NCBI RefSeq assembly: GCF_000214725.1
Contig: NC_015574.1
Coordinates: forward strand, 1,624,001-1,688,000
Origin: Methanobacterium paludis
Lineage (GTDB): Archaea > Methanobacteriota > Methanobacteria > Methanobacteriales > Methanobacteriaceae
Length of the DNA stretch: 64,000 nt
Direction of reading: 5' to 3'
A program made the position numbers and the translations under genes. Within the stretch, counting starts at the first letter, position 1. Each line of letters opens with the position of its first letter. The notes beneath the pieces are model-generated. The model searched no databases, was not told where the DNA came from, and was given only the letters and a program-made list of their open reading frames with translations. This document shows positions 58,059 to 64,000 of the stretch, in pieces.

Positions 58059-58616
58059 TTATTTATTTTTAACTTCTTCTATGATCTTGTCGGTTTTTTC
58101 AAGCCATTCATCCTTAATTATTTCATCAGAACACGTCATTGCGATTATATCATCTTCTGATTTATGTTTTATAACCCTGAACCCTTCAGGAATAATTCTG
58201 AACATCGCATCATATATCTTTTTCTTCATATCTTCCTGGGGGTCATGTACAACCAGTTTATTGAGATCAACTTTAGGATCATCGATTATAACTTCATACC
58301 TGCTGGGTTGATGTATTTTATTTCGTCCTTCAAGCTCCCACAGCTTTTTAAGTAACTCAGGCAGATAAGTTTCATCTTTAATTCTTATAAATACTTCGTT
58401 CGCTTGTTTATCATATTCGTATTCTGCAAGGTCTTCAAGCATAATTGGAGACGCTGCTTTCTCAAATTTTATAACTATGATAAATAATGGCTCTCTGGGG
58501 TCCACGAATACCCTCAAATCGTTTATAGAACGAATTACTTGGACATCTTGGAGTATTTGTCTAACGATCATATCGTAAACCTTTTCCCCTTCCTTGTCGT
58601 AGCATTCTACCTTCAT
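58059..58616 (-). CDS. mmp17: Methanogenesis marker protein 17
   Basis: 185 aa. MKVECYDKEGEKVYDMIVRQ and DLRVFVDPREPLFIIVIKFE at the N-terminus, QPSRYEVIIDDP in the middle, and a conserved MTCSDEIIKDEW near the end. The family is found in methanogens and was reported as part of the ATP-driven MCR activation complex. One Cys in the N-terminus and one near the end could bind a cofactor. ATG behind AGGAGTTAACAG; this site is one copy of a motif repeated upstream. Confidence 0.88.
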   Translation of the reverse strand: MKVECYDKEGEKVYDMIVRQILQDVQVIRSINDLRVFVDPREPLFIIVIKFEKAASPIMLEDLAEYEYDKQANEVFIRIKDETYLPELLKKLWELEGRNKIHQPSRYEVIIDDPKVDLNKLVVHDPQEDMKKKIYDAMFRIIPEGFRVIKHKSEDDIIAMTCSDEIIKDEWLEKTDKIIEEVKNK

Positions 58617-58619
58617 CTG

Positions 58620-58698
58620 TTAACTCCTATCAATTTGTAACTCATATTAACCCTTATCAATAGTTTGACTTTATCGATACAATTTAACCTTTATTAAT
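58620..58698. repeat. Four imperfect copies of a Shine-Dalgarno-like 15-bp motif
   Basis: Plus-strand copies TTAACTCCTATCAAT (58620), TTAACCCTTATCAAT (58647), TTGACTTTATCGAT (58665, one base short) and TTAACCTTTATTAAT (58684). Read leftward the first is ATTGATAGGAGTTAA, the ribosome binding site of mmp17; copy 4 overlaps the inverted repeat. Confidence 0.6.
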
Positions 58699-58742
58699 AT
58701 GCAAACTCTTTAATCCATTTATGATGCTAGTTTGCATATTAA
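58694..58742 (-). promoter_or_regulatory. Perfect 13-bp inverted repeat between mmp15 and mmp17
   Basis: TTAATATGCAAAC (58694-58706) and GTTTGCATATTAA (58730-58742) with a 23-base loop, starting five bases after the mmp15 stop. Pairing resumes outside (AACCT/AGGTT) after a small bulge. A strong intercistronic stem: terminator, processing or regulatory element. Confidence 0.65.
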
Positions 58743-58747
58743 CAGGT

Positions 58748-59975
<1,228 letters not shown>

Positions 59976-59983
<8 letters not shown>

Positions 59984-60422
59984 TTTTTTCCTCCAGCCCA
60001 TCTAAAAATGTGTTGATCTTGTTTACAACTTCTATGGTTTCATCTCTGGTTGTGGGATACTTGAGTTCCAGTAATGGGATTCCCCTTTTTCTGAGGTTGA
60101 ACATTGTAAGTTCGTTGGTTCTGGCACATCCTATACAGCCAAATCCAAAAGGCGCATCTTCCATTATTATTGCTGCATCTGCTTCTTCAATTATTGGACC
60201 AAATATTGCCATTCTACCCCTGACACCTGATGGAACCTCAATTGCAGCATATTTAAGGCCTTTTATAGGATCTTCTTCGGTTATGTTGAGTGGTGGTGAA
60301 TCTATCTCCACATCTGTAACTCTCTTCCTTATCTCCTTCTGTATTACCAGGGGCTCGTGTCCCCTCCTCTCAACAAGGTCTGCTAATATTAATGAATTTG
60401 GTGGGAATACTGCTACCTTCAA
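59976..60422 (-). CDS. mmp5: Methanogenesis marker protein 5
   Basis: 148 aa. [22 protein letters not shown] at the N-terminus and [20 protein letters not shown], a conserved CxxC, in the middle. TTG start behind GGAGGG, which lies in the end of the DUF2111 gene; the stop is 3 bases before this start. It overlaps the start of mmp15 by 8 bp. Function unknown. Confidence 0.85.
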
Positions 60423-60800
60423 TTAGAAGTCCCTCCTTGAACTTTCAGATTTTAATTCTGGTCTTTTCGTTATATGCATTATATCACTGTAAATTCCTTT
60501 TGTTGTATCAACAACCCCTATTGCACATATAACTTTGCCATTTTCTGTTAATGGGACAACTAAAACTGGTGTACCTTTATATGGACCCTCCTCGGGGGTT
60601 GTCTTGCATTTTTTTCCTTCTTCTAATACTTTTTCAAGGATGGGGCCTGTGTAATCATAGTCTAAAACTTCACCTTCTTCTATTCTTACGCCAGTGGAAT
60701 TTTTTGTGCGCATCGTTATTGGAAGCTTATTTACAAGTTCATGGATTGCAAGTGCTATTGGTTCTATTTCCTTTCCAGTTGATGAGTGATTTATATTCAT
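60423..60800 (-). CDS. DUF2111 protein (methanogen marker operon)
   Basis: 125 aa. [20 protein letters not shown] followed by [20 protein letters not shown] and [20 protein letters not shown]. Resembles a small PAS/GAF-like sensor fold. ATGA overlap with mmp6 upstream; abuts mmp5 downstream. Function unknown, position conserved with mmp genes. Confidence 0.8.
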   Translation of the reverse strand: MNINHSSTGKEIEPIALAIHELVNKLPITMRTKNSTGVRIEEGEVLDYDYTGPILEKVLEEGKKCKTTPEEGPYKGTPVLVVPLTENGKVICAIGVVDTTKGIYSDIMHITKRPELKSESSRRDF

Positions 60801-61315
60801 TCTTCGCTCTCCTTGTCACACTTCTTACAGATTTCTTTAAAAAGATCAATAGGCACTTTTTTCGGCTTCTCCACACTGACCTTTTTGGGATTTTGAAGTG
60901 CCTCACTCACAAAGTCCAGTAATTCGAATTCTTTCTCAAGTTGGTGGTATCCTTCCCTTGCAGCTCCTCTTTTTGCCCTGCATCTTCGTGGGTCTCCTGG
61001 TGGGAATCCTCTGTCTTTGGTGAATATGTTGCAGTAATCAAGTTTTCTTATTTTTTCTATTGCTTCTTTTACAACTTCTTCTTCACCGTTGACTATGGCC
61101 CCGTAACATGTTGATTTTATTGTTAGGGGCAACTCCATCATGTGAAGTTTTCCAATAAGTTCTGTCTGGCTTATGCTTGCAGAAGGTCCTAAAATGATCA
61201 TACGGGTAACTTTTGAATCTTCACCTTTAAAACTTTCAGATTCTTTTCTAGAAGTTTCAGATATTCTAGGGTTTTTTGAAATATCAGGTCCCTTAAGATT
61301 TTTTTGTTGTGACAT
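60797..61315 (-). CDS. mmp6: Methanogenesis marker protein 6
   Basis: 172 aa. The conserved part starts near residue 38 with [36 protein letters not shown] follows and the end has CKKCDKE. A disordered N-terminus ([15 protein letters not shown]) varies. ATG 61315 behind GGGGAGA; the start overlaps the mmp3 end by 23 bp. Confidence 0.86.
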   Translation of the reverse strand: MSQQKNLKGPDISKNPRISETSRKESESFKGEDSKVTRMIILGPSASISQTELIGKLHMMELPLTIKSTCYGAIVNGEEEVVKEAIEKIRKLDYCNIFTKDRGFPPGDPRRCRAKRGAAREGYHQLEKEFELLDFVSEALQNPKKVSVEKPKKVPIDLFKEICKKCDKESEE

Positions 61316-62834
61316 AAACAGTCTCCCCTTCCTTAAATTTTTTAAGATTTGCAGCTCCACCTATAAATTTCCCTAAAATGTTGGTTCCTTTAAATGGTTC
61401 TCCTGTAGGTCCGAATTCATTGTTATCTTCAAACCTTACACCAAGCATTCCAATGTTCCTCTTTGACATGTTGGTCAAACCGATTTCCCCTGCCTTTACG
61501 GAAGTTTCAGGAGTGTTTTCAGGTATAAGTCCTTTGGACTGCTTTGAATCTCCTTCAAACATTAACACATTCATTCCCGGGAATGCAAAGTGAATTTTCA
61601 GTGCCCCCACAGGTGAATCAAGGAGTCCTGTTATCTTTTTAAAGTACCACGATGATCTTGGAGCATTAGCTTCATCTAAATAAATGTGGAAAAGCTCATC
61701 TTCTTTGATACCAAATGTTTTAACCTTTTTTTGGCCGATTATGTCCATTGTGTACAATGGATCCTGAGTTACAACGATGGCATCATCATCAGTAAGCCCA
61801 TCCCGCACTTGTTCAACACCCTGAGATGATAAAAATTCTTCCGCATCTTTTTGTGTCATTGAAAGAGTCATTATTCTCTTTGGATCTGTTCTTACAGTTA
61901 TGTAATCGTCAGCTCTTGCCATATCCAAAAGCTGCATTCCACTATGAACTTTTCCTACAACTGTATGGGATGGCGTGGATACCCTGTCCTCTCTGTAGAC
62001 ATAAACGCGCCCAACACCTTTACCTCGGTTTCTAAGGGTTACTGTTCCCCTTCTTCTTTGATCTATATGTTCGGATTCCCTTTCAAGTCCCTGTAAATCA
62101 TAAAATCCTACGAATGAATTTGACTCATAATCAACCTTCATTTTTCCATTTTCGGACAGTGCAAAGAAATGCTCAACAGATTGTGGAGATTTATCCGTGG
62201 GTTTTACTAAAAAGTAGGTAAATATCTCGTTTCCATCTGAAATTGGAGTATCAAGGTTGGTTATTGCAGCACTCTTTACAGTGCTCTCCCTTTCAATTAC
62301 AGGTTTAACACTGTTTATCACATCATCATCAGTAAGGTCCATTATGGTCTTTTTACCACCAACAACCCTTGCAAAAACTCCTCTGTTTTCTTCAGGTGCT
62401 CCGTAAACTGCATCGTGCTTTGCCTTGCTGAATATGATATGGGTTGCATCAGCAGTGAACCCTGAAAGACTTAAAATAACATCCCATCTTTCATATTGAT
62501 GTTCTTCTCTTGTGGGTGTGAGATCTGTTTTTATTGGGCCAACTGCAACCTCATTCGAGGTTGTCCATCTTATACGAATGTTTTCAAATTCCTTGTAATG
62601 GGCTTTCCACGTCTTTACCAGATTTTCAGGGCCTTCAGGTAAAATTTCTATTATTATGCTTCCTTTACCTGTTTTCATGCTGTACTTGTTTGCGTGCCTT
62701 TCAACTTCTTCTTTACCTTTTATGAGTCCCAGTACACAGCCTTCCCTGTAGGGTGCGTCTGAAGCTTTTATTGCATCCTGTATCATGGAACCCTCAGGAA
62801 GTTCTAGTTCATTCCCATTGACCTTTACAAGCAT
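61293..62834 (-). CDS. mmp3: Methanogenesis marker protein 3
   Basis: 513 aa. A short ThiS/MoaD-like N-terminal part ([17 protein letters not shown], 1-75) is followed by a large region with repeated beta elements related to the cyclophilin-like fold ([29 protein letters not shown]). Reported as a subunit of the MCR activation complex. ATG behind GAGGGGA, 11 bp after mmp2. Confidence 0.9.
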   Translation of the reverse strand: MLVKVNGNELELPEGSMIQDAIKASDAPYREGCVLGLIKGKEEVERHANKYSMKTGKGSIIIEILPEGPENLVKTWKAHYKEFENIRIRWTTSNEVAVGPIKTDLTPTREEHQYERWDVILSLSGFTADATHIIFSKAKHDAVYGAPEENRGVFARVVGGKKTIMDLTDDDVINSVKPVIERESTVKSAAITNLDTPISDGNEIFTYFLVKPTDKSPQSVEHFFALSENGKMKVDYESNSFVGFYDLQGLERESEHIDQRRRGTVTLRNRGKGVGRVYVYREDRVSTPSHTVVGKVHSGMQLLDMARADDYITVRTDPKRIMTLSMTQKDAEEFLSSQGVEQVRDGLTDDDAIVVTQDPLYTMDIIGQKKVKTFGIKEDELFHIYLDEANAPRSSWYFKKITGLLDSPVGALKIHFAFPGMNVLMFEGDSKQSKGLIPENTPETSVKAGEIGLTNMSKRNIGMLGVRFEDNNEFGPTGEPFKGTNILGKFIGGAANLKKFKEGETVYVTTKKS

Positions 62835-62845
62835 AAAATCCCCTC

Positions 62846-63844
62846 TTAAGACCTATTTTCGGACTTTTTTTCCTTAATACCCATTATTTTATCAACATTA
62901 AAATCAAAAACAACCTCTTTTTGATCATCACAGGTTAAATAAAGCTTTTTATCTTCAATTATTTCTCCTGCAACATTTGATGTGATATTTACAGATTCAA
63001 GTAATTTTATACACTCATTAACATTTTCTTCCTTTACAGTTAACACAAATCCAGATCCCGGATAAAGTTTGAGCCATTCTTCCCATTCAACTGTTTCATT
63101 TCTGGGAATCCTGTTAATCTCAAGGGTTGCACCTGCCCCTGATGCTTCAAGGAGCATTCCGACCGTTCCGACCGTTCCAGGATTGCTTATATCCTTCCCT
63201 GCAGTTACAAGATGTTTTCTTGCCAGTTCATTCATGACCATTATCTGGGCTTGAACCAACTGGGGAGTTTTTGACGTGGTGGTATCCCAATTTAATGGAA
63301 ATTTGGGGTGTTTTTGACCGTCGAGATCTATGGCAACAATTAATTTATCCCCAATCTCTGCTCCACAGCTGGTTATCACATCTTCACGACCTATAATTCC
63401 AGTTATGGAAACATCAAGGGCATTATAAGGCGTATCAGGATGAAAATGTCCACCTACCATAGGAACTCCAAATTTCTTTACACCGGCAGTTATTCCTTTC
63501 ATTATCTCGTTACATATCCCCATATCCCGGGTTGAAAGAACGTTGGTCATTCCCATGGGTATACCTCCCATTGCTGCGATATCGTTGACATTCACAAGCA
63601 CTGAGCAGTATCCTGCCCACCATGGGTCGGCCTCCATAAGCTTGCCCCACATTCCATCTGCTGCCATTAAAAGTAAATTACCATTTCCGATATCTATTGC
63701 GGAAGCATCATCTCCAAAACCTAAAAAAGTTCTTCCAGCAATATTATAAGTGTCATTAAGGACTGTTGTAACGTCCGTTATTAAATTTTTCCTTGTGATA
63801 CCTTCAAAACTTTTTATAGAATTAACAATAGCTTTTAAATCCAA
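62846..63844 (-). CDS. mmp2: Methanogenesis marker protein 2 (AIR synthase/SelD-like)
   Basis: 332 aa, PurM/SelD/ThiL superfamily ATP-binding fold. [14 protein letters not shown] has the acidic metal ligands, [21 protein letters not shown] and [17 protein letters not shown] the nucleotide site, [20 protein letters not shown] and [18 protein letters not shown] the C-terminal half. Role in MCR maturation inferred from cluster position. TTG start behind GGGGTGG; first gene of the leftward cluster in this window. Confidence 0.9.
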   Translation of the reverse strand: MDLKAIVNSIKSFEGITRKNLITDVTTVLNDTYNIAGRTFLGFGDDASAIDIGNGNLLLMAADGMWGKLMEADPWWAGYCSVLVNVNDIAAMGGIPMGMTNVLSTRDMGICNEIMKGITAGVKKFGVPMVGGHFHPDTPYNALDVSITGIIGREDVITSCGAEIGDKLIVAIDLDGQKHPKFPLNWDTTTSKTPQLVQAQIMVMNELARKHLVTAGKDISNPGTVGTVGMLLEASGAGATLEINRIPRNETVEWEEWLKLYPGSGFVLTVKEENVNECIKLLESVNITSNVAGEIIEDKKLYLTCDDQKEVVFDFNVDKIMGIKEKKSENRS

Positions 63845-64000
63845 TTGGCCACCCCAACTGTGTGTTAATAGTAAATTATTAATTTTAGATAATCATTCAT
63901 AATATTCTTATTATTTAATAATGTGTTTGAGTGATATGTTTGTTTTTAAACTACTTATCACGTTATTGTTACATAAATAAGTCATTAAACATACGTAATT

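Overview
The window reads as chromosome of a methanogenic archaeon of the Methanobacteriales, most likely a Methanobacterium-type organism; the species is not determined. The evidence is a block of methanogenesis marker genes (mmp2, 3, 6, 5, 15, 17), hdrCB, an F420H2 oxidase, a 2-phosphoglycerate kinase, archaeal tRNA and EF2 modification enzymes, an archaeal 7S RNA, TATA-box promoters, low G+C, and many TTG starts behind GGTGG/GGAGG ribosome binding sites.

Layout. 1-17.6 kb is a surface-glycan and protein-glycosylation island. It holds two tandem AglB/STT3 oligosaccharyltransferases (the first cut by the window edge), two further GT-C membrane glycosyltransferases, a hexapeptide acyltransferase, WecB, two GT2 and one GT4 glycosyltransferases, a methyltransferase, a Wzx-type flippase, and a tandem pair of 575-residue PMT-like proteins. 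17.8-28.1 kb is housekeeping: an ITPase/XTPase, archaeal CoaD, a radical SAM protein, an amino-acid permease, a decayed integrase, two aminotransferases, a CDF metal exporter behind DtxR-type palindromes, and a QueG-like iron-sulfur protein. 28.4-33.9 kb is sugar-phosphate metabolism: a nucleotidyltransferase, a phosphohexomutase, and trehalose synthesis (otsA, otsB). 34.4-44.2 kb holds a small membrane protein, tRNA-Ser(GCU), the SRP 7S RNA, a phosphate permease, a membrane histidine kinase, the F420H2 oxidase, 2-phosphoglycerate kinase with a CBS protein, a phosphoesterase, and a DUF2096 gene. 44.4-46.2 kb is hdrCB, with an unusual acidic N-terminal extension on HdrC. 47.3-56.9 kb holds an ArcS-like protein, a methyltransferase, a PadR-regulated ABC exporter, an orphan Dam-type methylase, dphB, trm5 and mtnA. 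57.1-63.8 kb is a leftward gene string mmp2-mmp3-mmp6-DUF2111-mmp5-mmp15, then mmp17 and nifB.

The most interesting part is the right end. NifB, the maker of the [8Fe-9S-C] nitrogenase cofactor precursor, follows mmp17 in the same direction, in a cluster associated with activation and maturation of methyl-coenzyme M reductase, and no nif structural gene is visible. The mmp15-mmp17 gap carries a perfect 13-bp inverted repeat and four copies of a Shine-Dalgarno-like motif. Other signals that annotation would miss are paired palindromes upstream of padR, the CDF exporter, mtnA and the F420H2 oxidase; the HdrC extension; a non-canonical WWDYG motif in the complete AglB; and a gene-conversion-like tract between the two aglB copies.
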